Shown piece by piece: positions 1 through 9,271 of a stretch of 64,000 nucleotides of DNA. The first letter of the stretch is position 1. The number at the start of each line of letters is the position of its first letter. Source of the stretch: JAAYBF01 sp963716445. Lineage in GTDB: Bacteria; Actinomycetota; Thermoleophilia; Solirubrobacterales; Thermoleophilaceae. The position numbers and the translations under genes are program-made. The notes beneath the pieces were generated by a model. It ran no database searches. It was not told the DNA's origin and saw nothing but the letters and a program-made list of their open reading frames with translations. The DNA lies in assembly GCA_963716445.1 (NCBI GenBank), contig OY970313.1, positions 992,001 through 1,056,000 of the forward strand, read 5' to 3'.

Positions 1-1361
1 TCTCGCTCGGTGCGCTGCATGCCGCGATCGAGGAGGCGAAGGGGATCGAGGACCGCCCCTCGCTGATCGTCCTGCGCACCCACATCGGCTACGGCTCGCC
101 GAACAAGCAGGACTCCTACAAGGCGCATGGCTCGCCGCTCGGCGAGGAGGAGGTCCGCCTGACCAAGGAGTTCTACGGCTGGGACCCCGACGCCCAGTTC
201 CTCGTGCCGGACGAGGCGCTCGCCCACTTCCGCCAGGCGATCGACCGCGGCGAGCAGGCTGAGGCCGATTGGCGGCGGCGCATGGAGGATTACCGCGAGG
301 AGCACCCCGAGCTCTGGGGCGAGCTGGCGCTGGTCATGGAGGGCCGGATGCCGGACGGCTGGGACTCCGACCTGCCGCGCTTCGATCCCGGCGGCGACCC
401 GATCGCGACCCGCAAGGCGTCCTCGCAGGTGATCCAGTGGGCGGCCGCGCGGGTTCCACAGCTCGTCAGCGGCTCGGCCGACCTCGAGCCGTCGACGCTC
501 ACCGAGATCGAGGACGGCGGCTCGGTCGCCGAAGGCAACCTCGCCGCTCGCAACGTCCACTACGGCGTCCGCGAGCACGCGATGGGGGCGATCGTCAACG
601 GTCTCAACCTGCACTACGTGCGCGCCTTCGGCTCCACGTTCTTCAACTTCCTCGACTACATGAAGGCGGCGCTGCGGCTGGCGGCGCTGATGCGCCTGCC
701 GGCGATCCAGGTCTACACGCACGACTCGATCGGCCTCGGCGAGGACGGGCCGACGCACCAGCCGATCGAGCAGCTCGCCCACCTGCGCGCGACGCCGTTC
801 GTCTACGCGATCCGCCCGGCGGACGCCAACGAGACGGCGCTCGCGTGGCGCTTCGCCCTGCGCCAGGGGAAGGGGCCGACGGCGCTCGTCCTGACGCGCC
901 AGAGCGTGCCGATCCTCGATCCCGACGCGATCCCCGACGACGCGATCGAACGCGGGGCCTACGTGCTCCGCGACGCCGCGAACGGCGCGGAGCCTCAGCT
1001 GATCCTGATCGGCACCGGCTCGGAGGTCTCGCTCTGCCTCGACGCGGCGACGCGGCTCGAGTCAGACGGCATCCCGACGCGCGTGGTCAGCATGCCCTGC
1101 TACGACCGCTTCGGCGAGCAGGACGAGGCCTACCGCGACTCGGTGCTGGCGCCAGAGTGCCGGGCGCGCGTGTCGGTCGAGGCCGCCTCGACGCTGGGCT
1201 GGGAGCGCTGGATCGGCGAGCACGGGGCGTCGGTCGGGATGCACGGCTTCGGCGCGTCGGCGCCGTCCAAGGACCTGTTCGAGCAGTTCGGCTTCACGCC
1301 GGAGAAGGTGGCCGAATGCGGCCGCGCGGTCGTCGATCGCGTCGGCGCCGGCGCGACCTGA
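1..1361 (+). CDS. tkt: Transketolase, C-terminal part (5' end outside window)
   Basis: Thiamine-diphosphate transketolase of the non-oxidative pentose phosphate pathway, transferring two-carbon ketol units between sugar phosphates. The frame is open from base 3 to the TGA at 1361, so about 452 C-terminal residues are present and the start is missing. Visible are the end of the ThDP-binding domain (THIGYGSPNKQ, then KAHGSPLG), the pyrimidine domain with GVREHAMGAIVNG, the TYHDSIGLGEDGPTHQP-type stretch (here VYTHDSIGLGEDGPTHQP) and the C-terminal domain. It heads the visible part of a (+) operon: 25 nt separate it from the transaldolase fusion, whose RBS-like GAGAGGAG lies in that gap. Confidence 0.95.
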   Translation, partial: SLGALHAAIEEAKGIEDRPSLIVLRTHIGYGSPNKQDSYKAHGSPLGEEEVRLTKEFYGWDPDAQFLVPDEALAHFRQAIDRGEQAEADWRRRMEDYREEHPELWGELALVMEGRMPDGWDSDLPRFDPGGDPIATRKASSQVIQWAAARVPQLVSGSADLEPSTLTEIEDGGSVAEGNLAARNVHYGVREHAMGAIVNGLNLHYVRAFGSTFFNFLDYMKAALRLAALMRLPAIQVYTHDSIGLGEDGPTHQPIEQLAHLRATPFVYAIRPADANETALAWRFALRQGKGPTALVLTRQSVPILDPDAIPDDAIERGAYVLRDAANGAEPQLILIGTGSEVSLCLDAATRLESDGIPTRVVSMPCYDRFGEQDEAYRDSVLAPECRARVSVEAASTLGWERWIGEHGASVGMHGFGASAPSKDLFEQFGFTPEKVAECGRAVVDRVGAGAT

Positions 1362-1386
1362 TCGAGACGAGCGAGAGGAGAGCGAC

Positions 1387-4110
1387 ATGAGCGCCACGAC
1401 GACAGGAGTCAACGAGCGGCTCGCACGGCTGACGAAGGCCGGGGTGAGCGTGTGGCTCGACCAGCTCCGGCGCTCGCTGATCGAGTCCGGCGAGCTCGAG
1501 CGGCTGCGCGTCGAGTACTGCCTGCGCGGCGAGACGTCGAACCCGGCGATCTTCGAGAAGGCGATCCTCGGCTCCGACGAGTACGACGAGGACATCGAGC
1601 GGCTGGCGGGCGAAGGGCTCGACGCGACCGGCATCTACCTCGACATCGCCGTCCGCGACGTCCAGGCGGCCTGCGACGTCCTGCGCCCCGTGTGGAACGA
1701 GGCCGATGGCGCCGACGGCTTCGTGTCGCTCGAGGTCGAGCCGTCGCTCGCGCACGACACCGAGGCGACGCTGGAGCAGGCGCGCGACCTCTGGCGGCGC
1801 GTCGACCGGCCGAACGTGATGATCAAGATCCCGGGCACCGAGGCGGGGATCCCGGCGATCGAGGAGGCGACCGCCGACGGCATCAACGTCAACATCACGC
1901 TGCTCTTCAAGGTCGAGTCCTACGAGGCGATCGCCGAGGCCTACGTCCGCGGCATGGAGCGCCGGCTCGAGGCCGGTCGCTCGCTCGACGTGCACTCGGT
2001 CGCCAGCTTCTTCGTCTCGCGCGTCGACACCGAGGTCGACAAGCGGCTCGAGCAGCTCGGGCGCGAGGACCTGCGCGGCATGGCGGCGATCGCCAACGCC
2101 CAAGCCGCCTACCAGAGCTTCAAGCGGATCTTCCACGGCGACCGCTACTCGAGCCTGCTCGCCGCCGGCGCGCCGGTCCAGCGGCCGCTGTGGGCGTCGA
2201 CTGGCGTCAAGGACCCGCGCTACCCGGAGACCAAGTACGTCGACGGGCTGGTCGCCCCGGAGACGGTCAACACGATGCCGATGCAGACGCTGCTCGCCGT
2301 CGCCGAGCACTCAGAGATCGATCCCCGCTCGGCCGACCGCGACCCGTCGCCGGTGCTCGCGAAGCTCGCCGACGCCGGCATCGACATGACGGACGTCACC
2401 GACACGCTGCTGCGCGACGGCATCGACAAGTTCATCGAGCCGTTCGAGAAGCTGATCGCCGGCGTCGAGTCGATCCGCGAGGGCGTGCTCACCGGCAGGC
2501 CGAAGACGATCGAGTCGTCGCTGCCCGAGGAGCTAGAGGGCCCGATCGCCGAGCGTGCGAGGAGAGCGCAGGAGGAGGACGTCGCGCGGCGCGTATGGCG
2601 CAAGGACGCCTCGCTCTGGGGCGGCGGGCCCGAGATCGACGACCGGCTCGGCTGGCTGACGATCCTCGAGCCGATGCTCGAGCACGCCGCCGAGCTGCGC
2701 GAGTTCGCCGATCGAGTCAAGGCCGACGGCTTCACCGACGCCGTGCTGCTCGGCATGGGCGGATCGAGCCTCGGCCCGGAGGTGATCCGGCGCAGCTTCG
2801 GCGAGATCGACGGCGGCCTGCGGCTGCACGTCCTCGACACCACCGACGCCGCCGCGATCCTCGCGCTCGAGCGCTCGCTCGACCTGTCGAAGACCTTCTT
2901 CCTCGTCTCGTCGAAGTCGGGCGGGACCGTCGAGACGCTCTCGCACATGAGGTACTTCTACGAGCGCGCCGGCGGTGACGGGGCGCAGTTCGCCGCCGTC
3001 ACGGACCCCGGCAGCCCGCTCGCCGACGAGGCCAAGCGGCGCGGCTTCCGGCACGTCTTCGAGGCCGATCCGAACGTCGGTGGCCGCTACTCCGTCCTGT
3101 CGCACTTCGGGATCGTGCCCGCCGCGCTGATGGGGGTCGACATCGAGGCGATGCTGCAGTCGGCGCAGGAGGCCGAGGCGGCCTGCAGCAGCTTCGGCTC
3201 GACCGCCGCCAACCCCGGCCTCTGGCTCGGCGCCGCGCTCGGCGAGGCGGCGCTGCGCGGGCGCGACAAGCTGACGTTCGTCGTCTCGCCGCGGATCGCC
3301 AGCTTCGGACTGTGGGTCGAGCAGCTCGTCGCGGAGTCGACCGGCAAGCACGGCAAGGGAGCGCTCCCGGTCGCCGGCGAGCCGCTCGGCGAGCCCGACC
3401 GCTACGGCGACGACCGGATCTTCGTCTACCTGCGCGACGCCGACCAGCCCGACGACGAGCTCGACGCCGCGACGAAGGCGCTCGCCGACGCCGGCCAGCC
3501 GGTGATCACCGTGGCGACCGACGGCGCCGAGGGGCTCGGCCGGATCTTCTTCTTCGCGGAGTTCGCGGTCGCGGTCGCCGGCTGGGCGCTCGGCATCAAC
3601 CCGTTCGACCAGCCGAACGTCAAGGAGGCGAAGGACAACACGGCCAGGCTGCTCGCCGCGACCGATCCGCCTGCGGTCGACGAGGCCGACGACGACGCCC
3701 TGCGCGCGCTGCTCGGGCAGGCGGCGCCGCCGCGCTACGTCGCGGTGATGGGCTACGTCCAGCCCTCGAGCGGGCTCGACGCCGCCGTCGACGAGCTGCG
3801 CGCCACGATCCGCGACGTGACCAAGGCGACGACGACCTTCGGCTACGGGCCGCGCTTCCTGCACTCGACCGGCCAGTACCACAAGGGCGGCCCGCCGAAC
3901 GGGCTGTTCCTCCAGCTCGTCCACGACGGCGGCGAGGACGTCGCCGTGCCCGAGGCCAGCTACGGCTTCGACGAGCTCGAGGACGCCCAGGCGACCGGCG
4001 ACATGCTGACGCTGCGCGACCACGGCCTGCCGGTCGAGCGCGTCCGGCTCGAGGGCGAGCCCGTCGAGGCTCTGCGGAGACTGACCGCCAGGATCAAGGA
4101 GATGCTCTGA
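1387..4110 (+). CDS. tal-pgi: Bifunctional transaldolase / glucose-6-phosphate isomerase fusion
   Basis: A 907-aa two-enzyme fusion. Residues about 1-370 are a TalB-type transaldolase, with the Schiff-base lysine in MIKIPGT (K147) and the NVNITLLF strand. Residues about 400-907 are a phosphoglucose isomerase with GMGGSSLGPEV and the sugar-phosphate SIS motif SKSGGTVET. Transaldolase moves dihydroxyacetone units between sedoheptulose-7-P and glyceraldehyde-3-P; the isomerase interconverts glucose-6-P and fructose-6-P. Fusing them channels fructose-6-P made by Tal/Tkt back to glucose-6-P for Zwf, encoded two genes downstream. The gene overlaps gnd by one base. Such fusions are known in some bacteria. 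No break or stop interrupts the junction. Confidence 0.95.
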   Translation: MSATTTGVNERLARLTKAGVSVWLDQLRRSLIESGELERLRVEYCLRGETSNPAIFEKAILGSDEYDEDIERLAGEGLDATGIYLDIAVRDVQAACDVLRPVWNEADGADGFVSLEVEPSLAHDTEATLEQARDLWRRVDRPNVMIKIPGTEAGIPAIEEATADGINVNITLLFKVESYEAIAEAYVRGMERRLEAGRSLDVHSVASFFVSRVDTEVDKRLEQLGREDLRGMAAIANAQAAYQSFKRIFHGDRYSSLLAAGAPVQRPLWASTGVKDPRYPETKYVDGLVAPETVNTMPMQTLLAVAEHSEIDPRSADRDPSPVLAKLADAGIDMTDVTDTLLRDGIDKFIEPFEKLIAGVESIREGVLTGRPKTIESSLPEELEGPIAERARRAQEEDVARRVWRKDASLWGGGPEIDDRLGWLTILEPMLEHAAELREFADRVKADGFTDAVLLGMGGSSLGPEVIRRSFGEIDGGLRLHVLDTTDAAAILALERSLDLSKTFFLVSSKSGGTVETLSHMRYFYERAGGDGAQFAAVTDPGSPLADEAKRRGFRHVFEADPNVGGRYSVLSHFGIVPAALMGVDIEAMLQSAQEAEAACSSFGSTAANPGLWLGAALGEAALRGRDKLTFVVSPRIASFGLWVEQLVAESTGKHGKGALPVAGEPLGEPDRYGDDRIFVYLRDADQPDDELDAATKALADAGQPVITVATDGAEGLGRIFFFAEFAVAVAGWALGINPFDQPNVKEAKDNTARLLAATDPPAVDEADDDALRALLGQAAPPRYVAVMGYVQPSSGLDAAVDELRATIRDVTKATTTFGYGPRFLHSTGQYHKGGPPNGLFLQLVHDGGEDVAVPEASYGFDELEDAQATGDMLTLRDHGLPVERVRLEGEPVEALRRLTARIKEML

Positions 4111-5033
4111 TGCAGATCGGCTTCGTCGGCCTCGGGAAGATGGGCGGCAACATGGTCCATCGCATCCAGCGCGACTCCGAGCACCAGGTGGTCGCGTTCG
4201 ACTTCTCCGAGGACGCCATCGGCGAGGCCGAGCGCAACGGGGCGACCGGCGCGTCGTCGCTCGAGGACCTCGTGTCGAAGCTCGACGCGCCGCGAACCGT
4301 CTGGATCATGGTGCCGGCCGGCGACCCGACCGAGCAGACCGTCCAGCGGCTCGCCGAGCTGCTCGACTCCGGCGACACGATCGTCGACGGCGGCAACTCG
4401 AAGTGGACCGACGACCTGCGCCGCGCCGAGCAGCTGCGGCCGAAGGGCCTGCACTACGTCGACGTCGGCGTCAGCGGGGGCGTCTGGGGCCTCGAGATCG
4501 GCTACTGCATGATGGTCGGCGGGCCGCGCGAGGCGGTCGACCGGCTCGCCCCGGTGCTCGACGTGCTCGCGCCGCCGCCGTCGGATGAGTGGGGCCCGGG
4601 CTGGGGCCACATGGGCGACACCGCCTCCGGCCACTACGTGAAGATGGTCCACAACGGCGTCGAGTACGGAATCATGCAGGCCTACGCCGAGGGCTTCTCG
4701 CTCTTCGCCGAGTCCGACTTCGGCCTCGACAACGAGCAGATCGCGAAGCTCTGGATGCAGGGCTCGGTCGTCCGCTCCTGGCTGTGCGAGCTCGCGGCGC
4801 GCGCCTTCGAGGCCGAGGGCAACGACCTGTCCGGCCTCAAGGGCTGGGTCGAGGACTCGGGCGAGGGGCGCTGGACCGTCGAGGACGCGGTCGAGAAGGG
4901 CGTGCCCACGCCGGCGATCACGGCGGCGCTGTTCGCCCGCTTCGACTCGCGCGACCAGGGCGACTACGCGGCGCGTGTGCTGGCGGCGCTGCGCAACCAG
5001 TTCGGGGGACACGCCGTGGAGCGGACGGGCTAG
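4110..5033 (+). CDS. gnd: 6-phosphogluconate dehydrogenase (decarboxylating), short form
   Basis: Oxidative decarboxylation of 6-phosphogluconate to ribulose-5-phosphate with NAD(P)+. The 307-aa protein has an N-terminal Rossmann motif (GFVGLGKMGGNM), the substrate motif around GVSGGVWGLEIGYCMMVGG and the catalytic VKMVHNGVEYG helix with its Lys and Asn. It is the short (about 300 aa) bacterial form rather than the 470-aa form. The ATG shares its A with the preceding TGA, giving a one-base overlap and implying translational coupling. zwf starts 5 nt after the stop. Confidence 0.94.
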   Translation: MQIGFVGLGKMGGNMVHRIQRDSEHQVVAFDFSEDAIGEAERNGATGASSLEDLVSKLDAPRTVWIMVPAGDPTEQTVQRLAELLDSGDTIVDGGNSKWTDDLRRAEQLRPKGLHYVDVGVSGGVWGLEIGYCMMVGGPREAVDRLAPVLDVLAPPPSDEWGPGWGHMGDTASGHYVKMVHNGVEYGIMQAYAEGFSLFAESDFGLDNEQIAKLWMQGSVVRSWLCELAARAFEAEGNDLSGLKGWVEDSGEGRWTVEDAVEKGVPTPAITAALFARFDSRDQGDYAARVLAALRNQFGGHAVERTG

Positions 5034-5038
5034 CAGCC

Positions 5039-6577
5039 ATGGCCACCGCCGCGACCCGGATCGAGCAGGAGAACCCGCTCGCGGAGGGACTCGAGCGGCT
5101 GCCGATCAGGCCCACGACGCTGACGATCTTCGGCGCGACCGGGGACCTCTCGCGCCGCAAGCTGCTGCCGGCGCTCTACAACCTCGCCCACGAGGGCGCG
5201 CTGCCGGAGCGCTTCAACCTGATCGGGTCGTCGCGCAGCGACATGCCGCACGGCGACTTCCAGGAGCTGGCGCGCAACGCGATCCTCGAGTTCTCGCGCC
5301 GCAAGCCCGACGAGAAGGTGCTCGACAAGCTGCTCGAGAACGCGCGCTTCGTCCCCGGCGGGTTCGACGACCCCGGCGTCTACGAGCGGATCGCGGCGAT
5401 CGAGAGCGAGTTCGACGAGCAGGCGGCGATCGTCTTCAACCGCGTCTTCTACCTGTCGACGGCGCCGCAGTTCTTCGCGGCGATCGTCGAGCGGCTCGGA
5501 GAGCACGGTCTCGACCACAAGCAGGGCGCCGAGGTGCGGGTCGTGATCGAGAAGCCGATCGGCACCAACCTCGCCGAGGCGCGCGAGCTCAACCGGCGGG
5601 TGCTCGCGGTGCTCGAGGAGAGCCAGGTCTTCCGGATCGACCACTACCTCGGCAAGGAGACGGTCCAGAACATGCTCGCGCTGCGATTCGCGAACGAGCT
5701 GTTCGAGCCGATCTGGAACCGCAACTACATCCACAACGTGCAGATCACGGCCGCCGAGGACCTTGGGATCGGCGGGCGCGCCGGCTACTACGAGAGCGCC
5801 GGCGCGCTGCGCGACCTCGTCCAGAACCACATGCTCCAGCTGCTGTCGCTGCTCTGCATGGAGCCGCCGGTCACGTTCTCCGCCGACGACGTCCGCGACG
5901 AGAAGGTCAAGGTGCTGCACGCGATCCATCCGCCGCGCCCCGAGCAGGTCGACGCGATGGCCGTGCGCTCCCAGTACACGGCGGGCGTCGTCGGCGGCGA
6001 GCCGGTGCCCGGCTATCTCGAGGAGGAGGGGGTGTCGCCCGAGTCGAGGACGCCAACCTACGTGGCCCTGCGGCTCGAGGTCGACAACTGGCGCTGGGCC
6101 GGCGTGCCGATCTACCTGCGCACCGGCAAGCGGCTGGCGCGCAAGGTCACCGAGATCGCCGTGACGATGAAGCCGGTGCCCCACCTCGCCTTCGGCCAGG
6201 AGGGCTCGGTCGGCGTGCAGCCGAATCAGATCGTGCTCGGGGTGCAGCCCAACGAGGGCGTAACGATCTCGCTCGGGGCGAAGATCCCCGGCAGCCGCAT
6301 GCGCATCCGCCCGGTCAACATGGAGTTCCTCTACGGGACGTCGTTCATGTCCGAGTCGCCCGAGGCCTACGAGCGGCTGATCACCGACGCGATGCGCGGC
6401 GACGCGACGCTGTTCACGCGCAACGACGAGGTCGAGGCGCAGTGGGCGATCTGCGACCCGATCCTCGCGGCGTGGGAGGCCGATCCGGCGCCGCTGCCGG
6501 CGTACGAGGCCGGGACCTCGGGACCTGAGCAGGCGAGCGAGCTGCTGCGACCGGGCGAGCGCTGGCGCACGGTATGA
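5039..6577 (+). CDS. zwf: Glucose-6-phosphate 1-dehydrogenase
   Basis: First step of the oxidative pentose phosphate pathway, oxidising glucose-6-phosphate to 6-phosphogluconolactone. At 512 aa it has family-typical length. The N-terminal nucleotide site is GATGDLSRRKLLP and the active-site signature RIDHYLGKE is at residues 199-207. The start at 5039 gives the expected N-terminus and leaves 5 nt after gnd; an upstream extension in the same frame would only read gnd out of frame. The stop overlaps opcA by ATGA. The neighbouring opcA encodes its assembly/redox partner, as in other actinobacteria. Confidence 0.96.
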   Translation: MATAATRIEQENPLAEGLERLPIRPTTLTIFGATGDLSRRKLLPALYNLAHEGALPERFNLIGSSRSDMPHGDFQELARNAILEFSRRKPDEKVLDKLLENARFVPGGFDDPGVYERIAAIESEFDEQAAIVFNRVFYLSTAPQFFAAIVERLGEHGLDHKQGAEVRVVIEKPIGTNLAEARELNRRVLAVLEESQVFRIDHYLGKETVQNMLALRFANELFEPIWNRNYIHNVQITAAEDLGIGGRAGYYESAGALRDLVQNHMLQLLSLLCMEPPVTFSADDVRDEKVKVLHAIHPPRPEQVDAMAVRSQYTAGVVGGEPVPGYLEEEGVSPESRTPTYVALRLEVDNWRWAGVPIYLRTGKRLARKVTEIAVTMKPVPHLAFGQEGSVGVQPNQIVLGVQPNEGVTISLGAKIPGSRMRIRPVNMEFLYGTSFMSESPEAYERLITDAMRGDATLFTRNDEVEAQWAICDPILAAWEADPAPLPAYEAGTSGPEQASELLRPGERWRTV

Positions 6578-7647
6578 CCGAGAGCGCGGCGGTCTGGTCG
6601 GAGCGGGACACGACGCCGTCCGCGATCGAGGAGGCGCTGCGCGAGCTGCTGAAGGCGCGGCTGGTGGCGGGGGAGTCCTACGCGCCGGCGCGGGTGCTCA
6701 ACCTCGTCGTGATTGCCGACCGCGACTGGCGCGGCGAGATCCAGAACCGCCTCGACAGGGTCGGGCGCTACCACGGCTCGCGCACGATCCTCTGCGCGGT
6801 CGAGGAGGGACGGACCGAGATCGACGCCTGGGCGAGCATCGCCGCCGAGGACGAGGACGTGCGGGCCGGCGAGCTGGCGGTTGCCCACGAGCAGGTCGTG
6901 CTCGACGTCGGGCCCGCCCACCTGGCGCGCCTCGACCGGATCGTCGATCCGCTGCTCGTCACCGACATCGCGACGCTCGCGTGGTCCCCGCACGGGCACG
7001 ACGAGGCGCTCGACTCGCTGCTGCGGCTCTGTCAGAGCGTGCTGCTCGACTCGGTCAGCGAGCTCGACGCGGCGGCGGCCGTAGCGCGGGCGATGGATCT
7101 CACCGAGCAGGCCTACGTGGTCGATCTGGCCTGGCTGCGCTCGACTCCGTGGCGCGAGCGCGTCGCGGCGACGTTCGATCCGCCCCAGTGGCGCCCGGAG
7201 CTCGAGCGGATCGAGGCGGTCACGGTGCGCCACCACCCGGACTCGGCGGTCGCGGGGACGCTGCTGATCGGCTGGCTCGCGCGGCGTCTCGGCTGGGAGC
7301 CCGGACCGCTGAGCCACCCAGGTGACGACGGGCGCTCGAGCGGCGTGGCGACGGCGTCGCAGGGCGACGTCGCGCTCGTCCTCGAGCCCGACGCGACGAT
7401 GCGCCTCCCCGGACTCTCGGGGTTGACGATCGAGACGAGGTCGGGCGTCGGCATCTCGCTCGACCGCGGCGCCGGGGGCCTCTCGGCATGCCGGCGCACG
7501 GCGGACGGTCACGAGTCGCGCTGGACGGTGCTGGGCGCGTCGCGCGGAGAGGCGGGCATCCTCGGCGAGGGGATCCGCCAGGCGCTGCTGCGCGACAAGG
7601 GCTACGGGCAGGCGCTGTCGGCAGCCGGGGCGATGCTCTGCCCGTGA
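6574..7647 (+). CDS. opcA: Glucose-6-phosphate dehydrogenase assembly protein OpcA
   Basis: OpcA family protein (357 aa), in actinobacteria and cyanobacteria required for assembly or redox activation of Zwf. Support is position (four-base overlaps with zwf upstream and pgl downstream) and family features: the early VLNLVVIADRDW strand, the SRTILC segment and the DIATLAWSP block in the middle, and a C-terminal OpcA domain. No catalytic motif is expected. The tkt / tal-pgi / gnd / zwf / opcA / pgl order makes the assignment firm. Confidence 0.9.
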   Translation: MTESAAVWSERDTTPSAIEEALRELLKARLVAGESYAPARVLNLVVIADRDWRGEIQNRLDRVGRYHGSRTILCAVEEGRTEIDAWASIAAEDEDVRAGELAVAHEQVVLDVGPAHLARLDRIVDPLLVTDIATLAWSPHGHDEALDSLLRLCQSVLLDSVSELDAAAAVARAMDLTEQAYVVDLAWLRSTPWRERVAATFDPPQWRPELERIEAVTVRHHPDSAVAGTLLIGWLARRLGWEPGPLSHPGDDGRSSGVATASQGDVALVLEPDATMRLPGLSGLTIETRSGVGISLDRGAGGLSACRRTADGHESRWTVLGASRGEAGILGEGIRQALLRDKGYGQALSAAGAMLCP

Positions 7648-8354
7648 GACGCGAGATCGCGGTCGTCGAGGACCCGGCGGCGTCCGCCGCCGAGCGGATC
7701 GCCGCGACCGTGCGGCGCGGGGGCCAGATCGCGCTCGCCGGCGGCTCGACGCCGCGCTGCGCCTACGAGCTGCTCGCCGAGATGGACCTCGACTGGGGCC
7801 AGGCCGAGCTCTGGCTCGGCGACGAGCGCTGCGTCGGTCCCGATCACGAGCACTCGAACTACCGCATGGTGCGGGAGGCGCTCGTCGACCGGATCCCCGA
7901 GCGACGCCGGCCGCGCGCCTGGCGCCGCATCCCCGGCGAGCTGGGACCGGGCCCGGCCGCCGACGCGTTCGAGGACGAGCTGCAGTCCGCCTTCCCCGGC
8001 GCCGACCTACCGACCTTCGACCTGGTCCTGCTCGGCATCGGCCCCGACGCCCACACGGCGTCGCTCTTTCCCGGCGACGGCGCCCTCGCCGAGCGCGAGC
8101 GCTGGGCGGTCGGCGTGGAGACTCCGGGCATGGCGCCGCTCGTACCGCGCGTGACCCTCACCGTGCCGGCCCTCAACGCCGCACGCGAGGTCGTCTTCCT
8201 GATCTCGGGGAGCGATAAGGCCGAGGCCGTCGCGCGCGCCTTCGGCGACGCGCCCGGCCCGGACGCTCCGGCAAGCCTGGTGCGGCCCGAGCCCGGCGCG
8301 CTCACGGTGCTGCTCGACACACAGGCCGCCGCCCGCCTCGGCCCCGCTGGCTGA
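7644..8354 (+). CDS. pgl: 6-phosphogluconolactonase
   Basis: Hydrolyses 6-phosphogluconolactone from Zwf to 6-phosphogluconate. The GTG start at 7644 overlaps the opcA stop (GTGA) and gives a 236-aa protein, normal for the DevB/NagB-fold family. Diagnostic motifs are ALAGGSTPRCAYELL near the N-terminus, LGDERCVGPDHEHSNY, LLGIGPDAHTASLFPG and the late VFLISGSDKAEAV. It is the last gene of the operon; the next gene lies on the opposite strand after 27 nt. Confidence 0.94.
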   Translation: MRREIAVVEDPAASAAERIAATVRRGGQIALAGGSTPRCAYELLAEMDLDWGQAELWLGDERCVGPDHEHSNYRMVREALVDRIPERRRPRAWRRIPGELGPGPAADAFEDELQSAFPGADLPTFDLVLLGIGPDAHTASLFPGDGALAERERWAVGVETPGMAPLVPRVTLTVPALNAAREVVFLISGSDKAEAVARAFGDAPGPDAPASLVRPEPGALTVLLDTQAAARLGPAG

Positions 8355-8381
8355 AGCCGCACTCACGCGCCGCTGGAAACC

Positions 8382-8570
8382 CTACGCCGCGAGTGGCAAG
8401 GAGACCGGAGGAGCCGCACGCAGCTCCACCACCTCCCACAGCGCCAGCGTCTCCAGCGTGCAGCCGCAGCTGTCGCAGACGAGCGCGTCGAGCTGCCGCA
8501 CGAAGGCGACGCTCGCCTCGACGCTCTCGGCGCAGGCATCGTCTGAGCAGATGAGTTCGGCTCCGATCAT
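8382..8570 (-). CDS. Small cysteine-rich (zinc-ribbon-like) protein
   Basis: A 62-aa protein of unknown function. It contains two cysteine clusters, CSDDAC near residue 8 and CDSCGC near residue 35, a spacing compatible with a single zinc ribbon. The ATG at 8570 is followed by normal high-GC codon use. It sits alone in the convergent gap after pgl and could be co-transcribed with the nucleotidyltransferase upstream on this strand (gap 28 nt). I recognise no named family, so no function is proposed. Confidence 0.55.
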   Translation of the reverse strand: MIGAELICSDDACAESVEASVAFVRQLDALVCDSCGCTLETLALWEVVELRAAPPVSLPLAA

Positions 8571-8598
8571 GCCCCGATGTTGAGCGACCCACCGGACG

Positions 8599-9069
8599 TC
8601 AGCTGTCGCGTGCCTCCAGCTCCGCGATGTCGACCGCGTCCTTGGTCCTTCCCGTGCCGGTCTTCATCGTCCGGAGCTGCTCAACGGTGGCGACCAGGAC
8701 CCGCTCGCCATCCACTTCGATGGCCTGGGCGGGGAGCAGGTCCGGGTAGGCGGGGACGGTGCCGACCCGGTTGAGGATGTGGAGCGGACCGTGCTTGGTG
8801 TCGAAGAGGCGGTCCTCACGTCTGACGAGGACCTCCCGAGTGAGAGGTGTGGACGCACCAGTCGCGCTCTCGGCGTCCAGTTCCGACAGTGCCGCGCCGA
8901 GGCGCTCGGCATTGTCCCAAGATTGCTCCACGACGACGTCGAGATCCTCTGTCGCGCGAATCACGCCGTGCGCGGCAACTGCGAAGCCGCCGACCACGAC
9001 GTAGGCCACGTGGTGTCGATTGAGGACGCGGAAGATCGCTACCGCGTCGAAAGTCGGCTCAGCAGCCAT
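8599..9069 (-). CDS. Nucleotidyltransferase of the AbiEii / DUF6036 type
   Basis: A 156-aa protein with the minimal nucleotidyltransferase fold: VVGGFAVAAHG (GG plus helix) followed by RATEDLDVVVE, carrying the paired Asp motif, and a C-terminal KTGTGRTKDAVDIAELE helix typical of AbiEii-like and DUF6036 proteins. Relatives act as type IV toxins or as components of toxin-antitoxin-like pairs. Its ATG at 9069 overlaps by 11 nt the stop of a 57-aa gene upstream, implying a two-gene unit. Toxin activity is inference; the fold assignment is fairly secure. Confidence 0.75.
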   Translation of the reverse strand: MAAEPTFDAVAIFRVLNRHHVAYVVVGGFAVAAHGVIRATEDLDVVVEQSWDNAERLGAALSELDAESATGASTPLTREVLVRREDRLFDTKHGPLHILNRVGTVPAYPDLLPAQAIEVDGERVLVATVEQLRTMKTGTGRTKDAVDIAELEARDS

Positions 9070-9232
9070 CGAGGCGGCGAGCGCGGGCCATCTTGATGGC
9101 TTGGCGGGAGAGCTCGACGGTCTTCTTGATCCGCTGCTCGGGAGTCAAGGCGCGGTGGCGCGCGATGGCCTCAGGGGTGTTCCAGGTCTTCTGGCCTGAG
9201 GAGGCGCGCTGCTTGTCGGGCAAAGGGGACAT
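9059..9232 (-). CDS. 57-aa basic protein, putative partner of the nucleotidyltransferase
   Basis: Short gene read from the sequence: ATG at 9232, TGA at 9061-9059. The product begins MSPLPDKQRASSGQKTWNTP and is rich in Arg, Lys, Gln and Ala with helical character (LTPEQRIKKTVELSRQA). Its stop overlaps the start of the nucleotidyltransferase gene by 11 nt, the usual arrangement for small genes preceding DUF6036-like nucleotidyltransferases. An antitoxin or adaptor role is inference. No clear Shine-Dalgarno was seen, which lowers confidence. Confidence 0.45.
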   Translation of the reverse strand: MSPLPDKQRASSGQKTWNTPEAIARHRALTPEQRIKKTVELSRQAIKMARARRLDGC

Positions 9233-9271
9233 CGAGAGAAAGCATCGCAGGCGCCGACGACGCCGCGTGAC

